From positions 60,904 to 124,856 of the forward strand of contig CDMY01000176.1 of assembly GCA_001179505.1 (NCBI GenBank): DNA of 63,953 bases, given 5' to 3'. The notes below the pieces were generated by a model. It did not search any database, was not told where the DNA came from, and saw only the letters and a list, made by a program, of their open reading frames with translations. A program made the position numbers and the translations under genes. Shown one piece after another: positions 22,999 to 35,571 of this stretch (position 1 is its first letter; each line of letters opens with the position of its first letter). The stretch is from Vitrella brassicaformis. Lineage: Eukaryota; Sar; Vitrellaceae.

Positions 22999-25900
22999 GT
23001 GTTGATGCAGGATGGTTGCGGAGGGGGTGCGCTCGGGGTCATCCCTCATCCATCCATACGCACCCAGTTGGCTGCAGATGACATTGGCTTCGGCGGCAGC
23101 GAATGTTCCGTCGCCACACACCGCTCCCCAGTCCTCCAGCTCCTCGTGGTAGATGAGGATCTGACCCTCAAAGGGCGACGCACCAGCGTGCAAGCGGACC
23201 TCGCCATGCTCTGACACATACACACAGAGATGATTGATATCCTCGGCTGCTCATGCGCCTTTCTCCAGCGTGTCGTGTGCGCGTACTGGGCTTCGGTTTG
23301 CAGGACGGCGCATAATAAGACAGCTGGCCCGTCCGCAGACACTGCCGAGTGGCCATGTCGTGCGGCCACAGCTCCTCGCCCTCATCGCACAGGCCCTCAT
23401 AGGTCACCACATCGCCCTCCTCCATCGCCACCAGGCTCGTCCGCGCGGCCGCGTCGTCCGATACCGCGATCTTGCCGATCTCGGGCACTGAGCCGGAGGT
23501 GGTGTTGGTGCTGTTGAGGACCTCCTGCCTGGCTTGAATGGAGGTCTGCGTGACGTTGACTTCGCACGTGCACGCCGGGCACGAGCCGCCGCAATCGATG
23601 CCGAACTCGTCGCCGTTGAGCCTGCCGTCGTTGCACGACACTGAGGGAACAGCGACCGACCAGAAGTCACATTTTTTCGTGGGATTTGGCGGTTGTGGAT
23701 ATATAGGAGTGAGTACCTGTAGAGTTGAATGTGACCTCCTTCTGAGGCGCAAGGAGCTCCATGCCCACGGTGACGATGTGCCGCCATGAGCTGCCGTAGG
23801 CCTCCCCGCCGAGCGGCGCGCCACTCATCCCCGCCACCACACCGATCGGCAGCCCCTCCAGGCCTGGATCTGCACACAACACCAATGCCACCAACACACA
23901 CATGAATGAGTGTCTGGTCCAACACACTCACTCACTGATGGTTTCCCAATGCTCACCTGCCCCGACGAAGCCCGCCACGCTGGATGCATCGAATCTGGGG
24001 TTGATTTGCGGCTCCATGTCGCTTGTGGGGCTCCTTGCCACAGGCACGTCGCTGAACGAGCCGTCGAATGACCTGGCCGTGTTGGTGCCAGGCGGGTCTG
24101 AGACGTCCCCTGATGGGTCGTTGGAGCCGGCGAGTGCAGCGGGGGCCGTTCGCGTGCGGGGCCCGATGCGGTTGCGATTGTTGGGGAGGTCGTTGACACG
24201 ACTCGTGCGGTAGAAATCCCAGCCCACACCGTACACGAATCCCTTGCCCATCGGCTTGAGCCAATTGGGGGTGAACCCCAGACAACCTGCAGGGCGGGCA
24301 ACCGACAGCACACACACGCACACACACAGAGCAACAGATAGAATGAGTGCAGTGCCGCAGGGGGCTCCTTTCATTCCCCCCCTCCCTGACTCACCGTATA
24401 GCGGGATGGCCCCCTCAGGGAGGGACGACTCCGAGACGGACACCGTCACGTCCAGATCGGGAAGCTCCATCGGCAGCGACCGCAGCAGCTGGCCCTCACG
24501 GTCATCCGGCGACTGCACACACCACACAGAGACACATCACACACGATGTCAGGTCAGGTGAGAGGTGTACTCAGTGACGGCGTCGATGGGATGGCGCTTA
24601 CCGAGTTGCGTACGATGCTCTGCAGCTCAGTGGTGCGGTTGAAGCCGGCGCAGAAGATCATGTCGACGGCCAGACTCGGCACGGGAATGGCAATCGTCCA
24701 GTTGAAGAGGTAGTTGACCAGTGTCGCCATCTCCGTCTGCACCACTAAGGCCCCGCCAGATTCGACAAACCGCGAGAAGGCCTGGACATCTGACTCGTCC
24801 AGCTCCAGGAAGAGCTGCCGCCGCACCACGGGGGTCGGCACCCAGACGAAGGACTTGTTCTGGAAGAGGGCGCCGAGGGAGCCCGGCCTGAAGTCGTAGA
24901 TGAGGTCCAGTTCGATGTCTAGAGAGAGGAGGAAGTTGCGGACGGCCATGGCGCTGGGGATGTACACCATGGACTGGTCGAACAGCAACACGCCCTTCCG
25001 CTGAGGCGCACCTGCACACACACGCACACAGGGGCCCGTTGACAGCCGCCGACCTGAGGGAATTGCCGGTGTTGTGTTACCTCGAGTGGTTGTCACAGTG
25101 TGGTCCCAGGGTGGTGGCGCCTCGGGCACGACTGGATCCCCATCTCGCGTTAGCAAGGGAGCCCCTTCCTTGGACTTGCCCGTGCACACCAGCCACGTGT
25201 CGGCATTGTCGCGGCATCCCTTCTGCAGCGTCCACCGGATGTTGGTGCACTCGGGCAGCCACCGCTCGCTGCCGCGGCAGTCGCACTGGTCGATCCATAT
25301 GGTGTCCTGGTCCTTGAAGGTGTTGGGGTCGACTGTGCCGCGGTAGAACTCCACCGCCACGCCCATCCCCAGCGATCGGCAGGCCACGTCGCCGATGAAG
25401 ACGTCGAATGACGCGCCGCAGAAGGGCCGCCACTCGCCGTAGACGTACACCTGCACCAGGCCTTGGTTGGGCTCAGGCGACCCCACCAGCCGAATCACAC
25501 CGTCAACTGCAGCCAGGTGGAGGTGGACGGACACAAACAAAGAGACGCGCAGTCATTAATGATGACAACACAACCAGGCGCTGCATTCGCCTTTGCGCCG
25601 TGATGGTGTGTGTCACTTACCAGGTGCGTTGATGCACGCGGGAAATCCGGAACCATCTTCCCCCAGTATGAGAGTCTCTGGGCACTGGCACTCGAATGTC
25701 CCCGGAGTGTTATTGCAGATGGCCCCTTCTGGGCAGGGCATCCTGGGCGGCATGGCGCCCTCAGGGTCAGCCAGGAAGGCCTCCCACTGCCGCTCAGCCT
25801 CCAGGCACTCGTCCACGTCCTGACACGTGCCGTTGACGAGCGTGTACCCCGGGTGGCACCTGCAGTCGGCCGTCCCGTCCTCCTGGTTGAGGCAGATCGG

Positions 25901-27571
25901 GCACTCGTCGCGTGTGGCGTTGACGGAGGCGCACGCGTCTTCCTCGGAGCAGAAGATGTCCAGGCGCAGGTCGGTGGCCTGTCTCTCCTTGTAGTAGGTC
26001 CATGCCCCCGATGTGGGCCGGTTGCCGAGGGTGTCCTGGCTCGCCACGTGGCCATCTACCGCTATGCGGTTCCTGTCGAATATCCTGCAGCCATGCCATG
26101 TGTGGTGGGGAGGGGGGAAACAACACATCCGATGACTTGGCTGTCCTTCTGTGTGTGGGTGAGGATTATGTTCCCACCATTTCTTGTATTGCGGCGAGAA
26201 GTAAAGGTAGAAGCTGCCGCGTGTGTATCGTGGCCACACTGCGTCGATGTCCTCCACCTCCCACACACCGTTGGGCTGCTCCGCGATGGGCGTATCGGGG
26301 TGGGACGCGAACCCGTACACATTCAAATACTGGATGATGAATGAGGCATAAACAAAACACACAGCAGAGCAGATGATGATGATGATGGGTGATCGAGTCG
26401 ACCGAATTCTGTGCCCGCATCTCCCACCTCACCGGGCATCCGAGGCATCCCCCCTCCCTCAGCTGTACGTCGTCGATGGCCATGGCCTCCACGGCAGCAC
26501 CCACAGCCTTTCTCTGCGCCTCGAAGTAGATGAGGAAGTCGCTCGATGCGATGAACCGTGTGCGGGCGTTCTGCCAGTTCTCTGAGCCGCCCTTGGGGAC
26601 ATCGCTGCCGAGCAGCTCCCACAGCTTGTCGGTGCGGTCGTTCTCGAACTTGTAAACCACCAGGTTGCCGAGGTCGTTGCCCTTGACGTAGAAGTAGAAC
26701 TCGAGGCAGAACTTGGTGCCGGCCTCGCGGACAATGACGGGTGGGGACTGGATCATGGCGTTGCCCAGCACGTTGTTCGCCCTGATAGATAGATAACGCA
26801 CACACACACACGCACACAGAGAGGGATAAGCCCATCTCCGTCTCCACGCGATCTGCTCTCTGTGTCCCCTTCTCCCTCCCTCCCAGCACTTCCTCCTTAC
26901 CATGTCCAGAGGTATGTGTCCCAGACGTAGCCGTTGATGGCCGTCCCCTCCCCCTCCCCGCCCTGGTGCACTGTCGGCGCATCCACAGGTGCCGGCCGAC
27001 CACGCAATGGGAAGCTCGCCAGGTTGGCGAAGAGCTCCTGCGGCCCCAGCCCCCAGCCATCAGCGTCCTCGAAGCTGTTGAGGTACCCGCACAGCGTCCC
27101 GTCGAACGAGCACGACACGGCATCGGGGCACGTCCCCTTGTACAGGGCGATATCGTCCAGTGCCATCTCGCCCCAGTCCCGGAGCTGTCGTGCCTCGAAG
27201 ACCACCTTGAAGGGCTTGGCCCTGGGCGGGATCTGCATCCTGGCCACCCGCCACACGCCCGACGCTTTGCCGTCCTCCTTGGAGAAGATCCACGAGCCGC
27301 CCACGGCGGAGGTGCCGTTGGGGGCCGCGACATCGCGTGGCTCGAGATCGGCGTCCATGATGAAGACGCTGAGGTCGACGATCTCCGAGCCGATGGTGAG
27401 GGGGGACCGTGCCACCCAGTAGAAGAACTCCAGACAGAGGGGAGCCGTGGTGTCTTCGTGGGCCGGGGAGATCAGCCGGGCTCGCGCACCGTACGGGTGG
27501 AAGAAAGCCGTGTCTGGGGCATGATAGAGAGAAGAGACCAAGGAGGGAGGTACAGGGGCATGCAGGCAGCT

Positions 27572-27602
<31 letters not shown>

Positions 27603-30600
27603 GTGTGTGTGTGTGAATATTGTTCCTTACCAATGTATGCGAAGTTGCCTGATGACGACGTGGGCGTGCTGTCGCTCTGGAAGGTCTGTCCGCCGCGAAT
27701 CAGCACGCTGCCCGCAGCTGAACCAAGGCAACGCACACGCACCCGCACACGCACACACCACACATCGACTCTCTCTCTCTCTGTCCTGTTTTGCTAACAC
27801 ACCTTCCAGGGACCAGTTGAAGTCGTCCGTAGCGTCCTGTTGGTAGCCGCAGAATCCGAACTCGAAATCACAAGGGACGACGTCACTTGCAAAGTCGTCA
27901 TGCTCGTGGGAGAAGCTCTGGCAGCTCATCTGCACGTTGGGCAGGTCGCTGCGGCGCCCGTCCCACTGTGCCGTCTCCCAGTTGGCCTCGAGTGGCGGGT
28001 GCAGCAACCGCCCGGACACAATGGGGGAGAAGGCCACGGGCACGAGCGATCGTGAGAAGCCCTGCAGCTGGGGCAGGTACTGGTCGGGGGAGCCATGGAA
28101 GGAGGTGCCGTTGAGGGCGTCGAACGAGATGACCCAGCGGGACTGATCGGGCTCGTACGACAGGATCAGCTTCTTGTTGTTCCAAACCTGCCAGCCAGCC
28201 ATATCACACACACGTGAGTGAGTAAATGTGAGCTCCTTCCGACCGCTCCTTGTTTCGTTTCGCAGGCCACGCACCTGGTGTCCGTTTCTGAAGCCGTTGG
28301 CGACCCAGAAGCGCGAGACATATCTGAGCATGGGCAGGTTGGCCGACCTGAGGTTCCTCACGTGCAGCACCGAGCAGGGCCGGATGGCGGGTAGGTCTAC
28401 CGGGCTGACGCCTGTGGCGTTGGTCAGGCTGGTGGCGTTGGCCTCACTGGTGGGGATGGCAGTGGTGTTGGTGGCGTTGTTGGTGTCCAGCATGGGGTAC
28501 TTGCTGCACCAGCCCTCCAGCACCAGGATGTCGTCGATGGCCATGAAGGGCGTGAACTGCTCGCGCAGCTGCACCCAGCGCTCGTTCAAGGTGGCGCGGA
28601 AGGCGAAGCGGAATGGCCCCTTGGGTCTCAGCTGCACCACCACCCGTCGCCACCCCTCCGTGCTGCCCTCACCAACCGTCACCACATCGGTGGCGTTGCC
28701 GTGGTCCATCACAACGTCGCCCACCGCTGCGTCGGCAAACTGCTTCTCGCGACCCTCTTTGGGCTCGTACACCATTGCCTGCATCCGGTAGGCGCCGGCC
28801 GTCTGCAGCCACACCCACATCTCGACGCAGTGGGGGCCGCCGCGGTTGATGTGGGGCGACACGGCCAGCTCGGGGATGGGCGCCGTCACGTCCTGCGTCA
28901 ACTCGGGCACGAAGCTCAGGTCCAGCAACGCATACCGACCTGCTCGGTCAAACACACACACAGAGACACATGTGTTTGGTGTGTGTTGTGAGGTGCATTC
29001 ATTCATTCATTGCGTGCTTACCGAGTCCGGATCCCTGTGTGTGATCCTCCGGGGGCCCCGGTTTGTCCATCCTGTCCTCCGTGCGCTGCTCCACCTGCCA
29101 GTCGAGTGTGAAGTCCTCCTCACTTAGCCAGTCCAGCCCCTCGGTGCTGTTGGTCTGCCGCTGCGACGAGCGCAAAGGGCCCCGCTGCCGGCCCAGCTGG
29201 CCCCGCCACGTGGACGGACCGATGTCCACTCGCAAGGACGACGGCACGGCCCCTGACACGGGGGGCGCCGCCAGTCGTGAGAGCCGTGTGGAGTAGCCGC
29301 AGTCTGTGAAGTCGAAGTCGCATGAGCCGACGGTGCCGCACCAGACGCTGATGTTTTGTGCTGTGGAGACTGGCCCGATGAGGGCCGTGAAGTTGGGGAC
29401 GCCGCCGGCCAGGAAGGTCTGGGCCACATACGACTGCCACTCGCCCTGGGGGGGCACGACGCCGTGGTGCGCCTCGATGACGTCTGGGGACCGGAATACA
29501 AGAGGCTGCACACACATAGAGACACACGCAGCAGACGCGTACGCCAATCAACGGTGCCGTCCACCACGCTCTCTCCCATCGCCCACCTGGTTGGGCGCCC
29601 ACATCCACCATGGCGCCTCGGGTATTGAGAAGTCGCGGCCCACCCGCATGAGGCCGAAGGGCTCGATTGGTTTGGACCAGGCAATGCCCGTGGCAGCGAT
29701 GAATGGCGTGTCTGGGGTGTCCACCCGCTCCCCTGTCCCGTTCACCGACTCGGCCAGGTCGCTCACACGGAGAGTCCATTCTCCGTTGAGGTCGCTCGTG
29801 GCGGCTGGGAAATTGGCAAATGACAGCACGGGGCACTCGCTCAGCCCGACGGCGTACTTGAGGGCCCGGTAGGCATTGACGCGCGCGTTGGTGATGACAA
29901 GGCCCTGGAGGTAGGGCGAGTAGTCGGCTGAGGCGAGAATGCTGCGCTTCACTTGTGACGGGGTCAGGTGGGGGAGGTAGTCCATGAGCAGTGCCGCCAC
30001 TCCGGCCGTCACGGGCGCCGCCATCGATGTGCCCGACGCTGTGGCGTAGCCTTGGCCGTGGAGGGGAACTGAGGGCGACAGCGCTTGTGGCACTCTGCCA
30101 TATGTGCTGAGTATTTCCCACCCGGGGGCCCCCACATCGACGATCTGCTTGCCGACATTGCTGAAGCCCGCCACGCCGTCGCTGGGCACCGTGGCGGCGA
30201 CGCATATGACGTTGTCGAGGAAGAAGCCGCAGGGGTAGTCCTGGACGGACACCATCCCGTCGGCCGAGCGGCTGTCGTTCTCGGCGTTGTCGTTGCCCGC
30301 TGCCGTGATCAGAATGTGACCCATGTCGCCCAGCCGACGGATGATCCGTCGGAGCACGGCGTTCATGAAGTAGGCAGCACGGCGCCACCCGAAGGACGCC
30401 GTCGACACCTTGGCACCATTCTGGACGGCATAGTCCCACGCTGACATGACAGGGCAGACACAGACACAGACAGATGCGATGCGTGTCTTACGGAGTCTCT
30501 CTCGTCCTCCAATGCATTCATTCCAATGCTCTCCTTTCTCGTCTCTTCTCTATCTCTCTGTTCTGTGGCCCGGCCCACCGCACCGGCAGCGTATGCGTCA

Positions 30601-32069
30601 TCTCTGCCGCCGCCAAGTTCGTCCATGACCTGGAGGCCCATGAGCCTTGGCTTCCACAGCACACCAGCCATACCCTCAGAGTTGTTGGCCACCGCACCCA
30701 CAATACCTGAATTGAATCATAAGACACACCACGACACGCCACGTGCAGCCATAGCAACCAACAGCCATCACATCGATGGACTCGCTGCGTTCGTTGCGTG
30801 TGATGTGATGTGTGATGTGTGATGGTCTGTCTTTCTGCGTCGGTGCGCACCGGCAACGTGGGTGCCGTGGTCGTTGCTTGACATGGTGTCGTTGTCGTCA
30901 TTGATGAAGTCATAGCCAATCAAGTCGTCAATGTACCCTGTTTGCCCGCACAGCAGACCACAGCAGATCACAGCAGACAGAAGCATGATCCGCCCACCAC
31001 CCTGTCCCTCTCTATGAGTGCAGGGCGCTGGGTAAGTCCGTTTCCCTCACCATTGCCATCGTTGTCGATGCCGTCAGGGATCTGAGAGAACGGACGGAAG
31101 AACCACAGAAAGTTATCAGCAGCGGATCAGTCTGGACCACACACATGGCGTGATTTATTCTGTCGTCACCGACCTCATCAGGGTTGTGCCAGATGTTGTC
31201 GATGAGGTCGGGGTGCAGGTAGTCCAGACCGCTGTCAACGATGGCCACTATGATCCCATTGTTGCCCTGACACAACACGCCACGCCACGCCACGCCACGC
31301 CACGCACATCCAATCCAATCCAATCCAATCAGCCCAGTCATGCGGCGTCATTTCGTATATATGTGTTGCCCACCCCACCGCCGACCCCACCCACCTTGTG
31401 AATGGCCCATCCTTCATATGCCTGGATGGCCCTGAGCCACCACATCCCATTGGTGCCAAGCAGGGGGTCATTCGGCACCACACGATCGACACCCTCACCA
31501 CCGGCGGCTCCATCCCCCTGCTGTTGCTCCTGCAGCCGCCTGGCTCTCCTGGCCTCCTCCGTCCCAGCCGCCATCGCCCCCGCCCCTTGGGACGGCAGCT
31601 GGGTCATCTTGGGCTGCTGGATGGGCACTGTCCACTCATCGTTAAACTGGGACGCTTCAACAAAAGGGTGGCTGTCGAGGTGCTCCTTGACAGCCGTCTT
31701 GTTGCCCTGCGGCTGGACCGTCACGATCTCCACATCAAGTGCTTTGAGGGGTCGGATGGACTGAATGCCCAGAGAGGGGTCGAGGGTGAGTGCCCTGCGA
31801 TAGTGGGCACGGTCCTCCTCTGAGAGTGTCTCGGGGAAGGTGAACAGCAGCTTGTGGGGGGTGGTGGACGGGGCACCTGAAATCCACAACACACACAGAC
31901 ACAGGCACACAGGCACACAGATGAGTCATCTCCCTGCAACTACATGGGAGTGCGTGTGAGAGTGTGCGTGCATCCGCCAGCCTTGTCACTCACCAAGTGC
32001 GATAGACACGAGAAGCAAGACACACAGCATGACGCCCTTCACACGTCGCGGTGTGCATGGGTTCGTCAT
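22470..32069 (-). CDS. giant secreted subtilisin-like protease with MAM, EGF and SRCR domains
   Basis: 24 exons from 32069-31994 and 31876-31395 down to 22960-22784 and 22675-22470, total 7,266 nt, 2,421 residues; every junction phase matches, with no internal stop. Signal peptide at 1-26 (core VMLCVLLLVSIALG). A propeptide-like region precedes the S8 catalytic domain: Asp197 in IVDSGLD, His251 in NDHGTHVAG, oxyanion Asn347 in AAGND, Ser436 in GTSMAAP. Downstream are MAM-like domains beginning near 648 (CDFDFTDCGYS), 1072 (CDFEFGFCGYQ) and 1262 (CSFDGTLCGYL), with MAM closers such as FMAIDDILVLEGWC and MAIDDVQLREGGC. An EGF-type segment lies near 1550-1640 (DVDECLEAE; CNNTPGTFECQC). An SRCR-like domain lies near 1650-1780 (GEWRPFCGASFD; ACRSLGMG). 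A Cys-rich motif CNDGRLNGDEFGIDCGG is near 2126, and a second SRCR lies near 2245-2354. No C-terminal membrane helix is seen, so release outside the cell is likely. Targets are unknown. Confidence 0.85.
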
Positions 32070-32416
32070 CGACGCTTTGCCCGTCAGCAGCGGCACACCC
32101 TCACAGCTCGCCCCTGCCATGGCTGGGCTGTTCGTCATGGATCCTCTCAGGTCAAGAGGCGCGCCGGGTGCGCGAGGCCATGCACCGATCTGTCTTGCTT
32201 CCAGATGTCTTGAGGAGAGATGAGCAGGTTGGTGGTTCTCGGTGACTTCCTGATGACTTGCTGAATGAAACAGCAGATGTGCGATACTCCAATATGCGAT
32301 GGCGCTGAGAAACAAGTGCTGGGACTTCTGCGATCCTTCTCGCAGATGCGAGCTGAGCTGCAAGACTTCTCAGCCGTCGGCTTCTGGACCTTTCGGCTGG
32401 AGCGTCGCCTGCCTGT

Positions 32417-32599
32417 ATGGTGCTGATCATATCGTCTATCGCGATTGGCTCGTTCGTGGCGTGGCTTGTCAGAAGCAGGAGGCCGTCTGCACCGACCGAC
32501 AAGCGACTCAACTTGAAGGTGGAGGTCAAACAGCCAGGGGAAAGCGTGGAGGGAGCCGTGGCCTCTGAGCGTCACGGTGTAATGGCGGCAGGCGGCTGA
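32417..32599 (+). CDS. possible 60-aa single-pass membrane peptide
   Basis: A short intronless ORF starting MVLIISSIAIGSFVAWLV, then a basic, polar tail. It has a plausible type III membrane helix and lies upstream of the giant protease on the opposite strand. There is no homology or splice evidence, and such an ORF can occur by chance in GC-rich DNA. Confidence 0.25.
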   Translation: MVLIISSIAIGSFVAWLVRSRRPSAPTDKRLNLKVEVKQPGESVEGAVASERHGVMAAGG

Positions 32600-33537
32600 T
32601 TCCGTAGCTTCGGCGTTCTCGAGCGGAGGCGCTTGTACTGTAGACGGCTGTCAAGGGCCGTGGATGGAGGAGAGGGACGGGGAAAGGGGTTGGCTTGTCT
32701 GCCGAGAGCTAGGTTTTGCCTGTCTGCTTCCCAGCGCGACGTCTGCCACTGCCTGTCTGTCTCTGTCTGGAGTAGATGCATTTGTCTGTCTATCTGTCGG
32801 GGAGCATGTGTGTAGACCTGTCTGCCTGTCTGCCTTGCTCACCGTGGTACGGGACGGGGGTATGTCATGTCGATGGATTGATTAGATGGGGCAGTGCAGT
32901 GCCGTGCAGTGCGTGCAGTGTTCTTGTCTGCCTGTGCTTCCCTTCCCTGTGCATTTGCTCATCACGATCACGTACGGACGCTCTGGTTGGGCTGCCTGCA
33001 CGGCGATTTAAGTGGGCCTTTTTCCCGCTCGTTTTTCCGTGACTCATGGACAAACAGACTGCATATAATGTATGTGATTTGATTGATTGATTGATCAACT
33101 GGCTACCCTGACGCAGTCATAAGTTGTTTGACCGAGAACATTTCGGTTGAGTAGTACACCTACAAACGCACTCACGAAGGCAAAGATGGTATGATAAAAT
33201 GCACTCAATCCATCCATCCAGCCATCCAGCCACTGTGTGTGTCGTGTCATGTGTCTGTCCATTCGAGTCGACACTGTCCGCTGCGTACCGATCGATCGAC
33301 ACTTCCATGTGGTAGATGGCTGGCTGGCTGGCTGGATGGATGGATGGACTGACGGAGAATGGACTGCTGCACTGACTGCATTGAACAGCAACAGGTCACC
33401 CATGTGACCGACCAGTCAAGTCAGGGCAGGACAGTCTTTGCACATGCCATGCATGGTTGCAACTGTCAAGGATACAAGCTAACTAACTAGTGAAATACAC
33501 CCACCCACATCGACGCAGACCAGCCCCCCCACCCACC
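32600..33537. repeat. intergenic, simple-repeat-rich, ends at gap
   Basis: Contains TGTC tracts (32750-32830), GATT repeats at 33078-33094, and CCAT/GGCT tetramer runs (33208-33232, 33318-33346) on either side of about 100 bp. No gene supported. Confidence 0.5.
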
Positions 33538-33837
33538 NNNNNNNNNNNNNNNNNNNNNNNNNNNNNNNNNNNNNNNNNNNNNNNNNNNNNNNNNNNNNNN
33601 NNNNNNNNNNNNNNNNNNNNNNNNNNNNNNNNNNNNNNNNNNNNNNNNNNNNNNNNNNNNNNNNNNNNNNNNNNNNNNNNNNNNNNNNNNNNNNNNNNNN
33701 NNNNNNNNNNNNNNNNNNNNNNNNNNNNNNNNNNNNNNNNNNNNNNNNNNNNNNNNNNNNNNNNNNNNNNNNNNNNNNNNNNNNNNNNNNNNNNNNNNNN
33801 NNNNNNNNNNNNNNNNNNNNNNNNNNNNNNNNNNNNN
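33538..33837. other. assembly gap (300 N)
   Basis: Exactly 300 N, the same size as the second gap, so likely a fixed-length placeholder. It is flanked by C-rich sequence and a 17-C homopolymer (33838-33854), which probably blocked assembly. The true size is unknown. Confidence 0.95.
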
Positions 33838-34102
33838 CCCCCCCCCCCCCCCCCACCGACTCACTGGCGGCGCACGCACAGACCAGACCAGCCCAACACA
33901 GCCCAACACAACCAGCCACTTGCACCGATAGACAGGTAGATAGAGACAGAGAGAGGATCGGATCAGCAAGCAATGGAGAGTCCACCACCCTGCAACGAAC
34001 GACCTGCATGAACATGAACAAACAATGGTGGCCCTTGCCGCCCTTGCGTCGTCTGCTCCCCCCTACGTGTGCGCACACGGCCACAGCGTTCGAAGGGTAG
34101 AG

Positions 34103-35571
34103 CTACTTCGCTCCTATGGTGTCCAGCTTGTTGCGGACCAGGGCCGCTGTGCGAGGGAACTGCTGAGCCACCGCTCGTTCGCCCACAACTGGCGGCTCAG
34201 TGGTGCGGATCGACAGTTCCCCGGTGTCCGAGCCTCCGGTGTTGTAGCCCATGTTGAAAGATGTTCTCACGCGAATAAGCGCAGCGAATTCGTCACCCGG
34301 TCTATCTCCACAAAGGACCACTGTTGTCTCGCACTTTCCGAAGTTAAAGACGTACGCCAGGCGACTGCCGCTCCACATCGGGTCCATTCGGGCGGTGAGC
34401 TGTCTGAGCTGCTCCGTCATCTGAAGCTGGGAGTCTCGTGTGACGACATCGTCGGGGGCCATGCAAACTTGGGAGCTGGTCAAGGAGCACCCGCATTCGT
34501 TGTGGATGAGCAGGCCGCTGAACGATGCAGCAACTTGGTAATCATCCCCTGGCAAGAAAACGAGCCAGACACAGAACGGCCAGAGCAAGAATTGTTCCCT
34601 GCCACATGGTCAGGTAGTGCGCAGCTGTCGCCTCCCGTGGGACAGGTGGGTCTGATTCGTCGACCTTGTAAGAGGAGAGGCCGGGCGGCAATGTGCGAAT
34701 GCTCAGGATTCGCTTCAAGGCCTCTGAAAAACCCTGCCGGTGTTGGATCCCGATACGGGCCGTCCACACAGAACCAATGTTAAGTCGACCGCTGAACAGC
34801 GAAAACCCGCGGATCGTCTCAGGACGCGATAGGAAAGCCGCCCTGCTGCCCACTTGACGCACGTCATAAGCCGTCATGGTCATCGGCAACGCAGGGAGGT
34901 CGTGGCACTTGCTCAGCAAGTGAACAGCCACACACCTCTTCCAGGACCCTCCCTCCTCGATAATGCTCGTCATCCGAAGCAGATACTCCATTCTGCTGAT
35001 CCTTTTGCGGCAGCCCAGCAGCACCGGCAGCCCGTTCCACAGAGGCCCAGTGACGTACATCGGAAGTCTTCCGAGCTTGTCCTCCAAAACGCGGTTGAGT
35101 TCGTAGGTGAGCCTTTTGTTGGCAACAAGGAGGAGGCCATACATGGACAAGATCCCTGTCAGGCACGGGACGGCTTCACGGGACGGCTTTCAACAGATAC
35201 ATCAAGAGCAAGGGGGAGCGGCAGAGAGTCACCGTCACATGAAACACAGCGCCTCCCAGGGCGAACCATGCGACAAGCAGCCAAGAGTCCACATCCACTA
35301 GTGTGCTCCAAGCGGCCGTGAGGCAGTGCCGCAGATACGCCAAGGTCGTCTTGTGCCGCTTCGCCACTGCCATCACCCCGTCCAGGCCCCTCTCGCGGGT
35401 GGATCTGTCGATGTGGGCCGTCAGATAGTCCTCACTGATGAGATGACAGCCGATGCTCTTGGACGTGGCTCGAAGGGTGCCGCAGCTGACGGAAGGGAGG
35501 AAGCTCCTCACTTCTGTGGCCATGTCAGCGGGCAAGCGGACGAGTAAGCACTCAGAATGAAATCCAGTCAT
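34103..35571 (-). pseudogene. broken F-box-like / membrane protein gene
   Basis: Intronless, unlike all well-supported neighbours. Three consecutive open frames carry protein-like sequence. Frame one (35571-35176) starts MTGFHSECLLVRLPADMATE, an F-box-like pattern, and ends in a hydrophobic segment (SWLLVAWFALGGAVF). Frame two (about 35187-34542) has LTGILSMYGLLLVANKRL and ends with another hydrophobic segment (TILALAVLCLARFLA). Frame three (to 34103) has 150 more residues. The first break is caused by a perfect 13-bp tandem duplication (35164-35189): one copy would keep the frame. The second break has no matching short intron. Either the gene is decayed, possibly a retrocopy, or there are sequence errors. 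The function is not recognised. It is divergent from the cathepsin C gene. Confidence 0.55.
35164..35189. repeat. 13-bp perfect tandem duplication causing a frameshift
   Basis: The unit cacgggacggctt occurs twice head to tail inside the minus-strand coding frame. 13 is not a multiple of three, so the duplication shifts the reading frame exactly where frame one stops and frame two opens. Confidence 0.85.

Noticed and set aside
22756-31823. Many plus-strand ORFs across 22.7-31.8 kb
   Set aside because: They are antisense shadows of the giant protease exons. Their translations have no domain motifs and their ends do not match splice sites, whereas the minus-strand exons close in phase.
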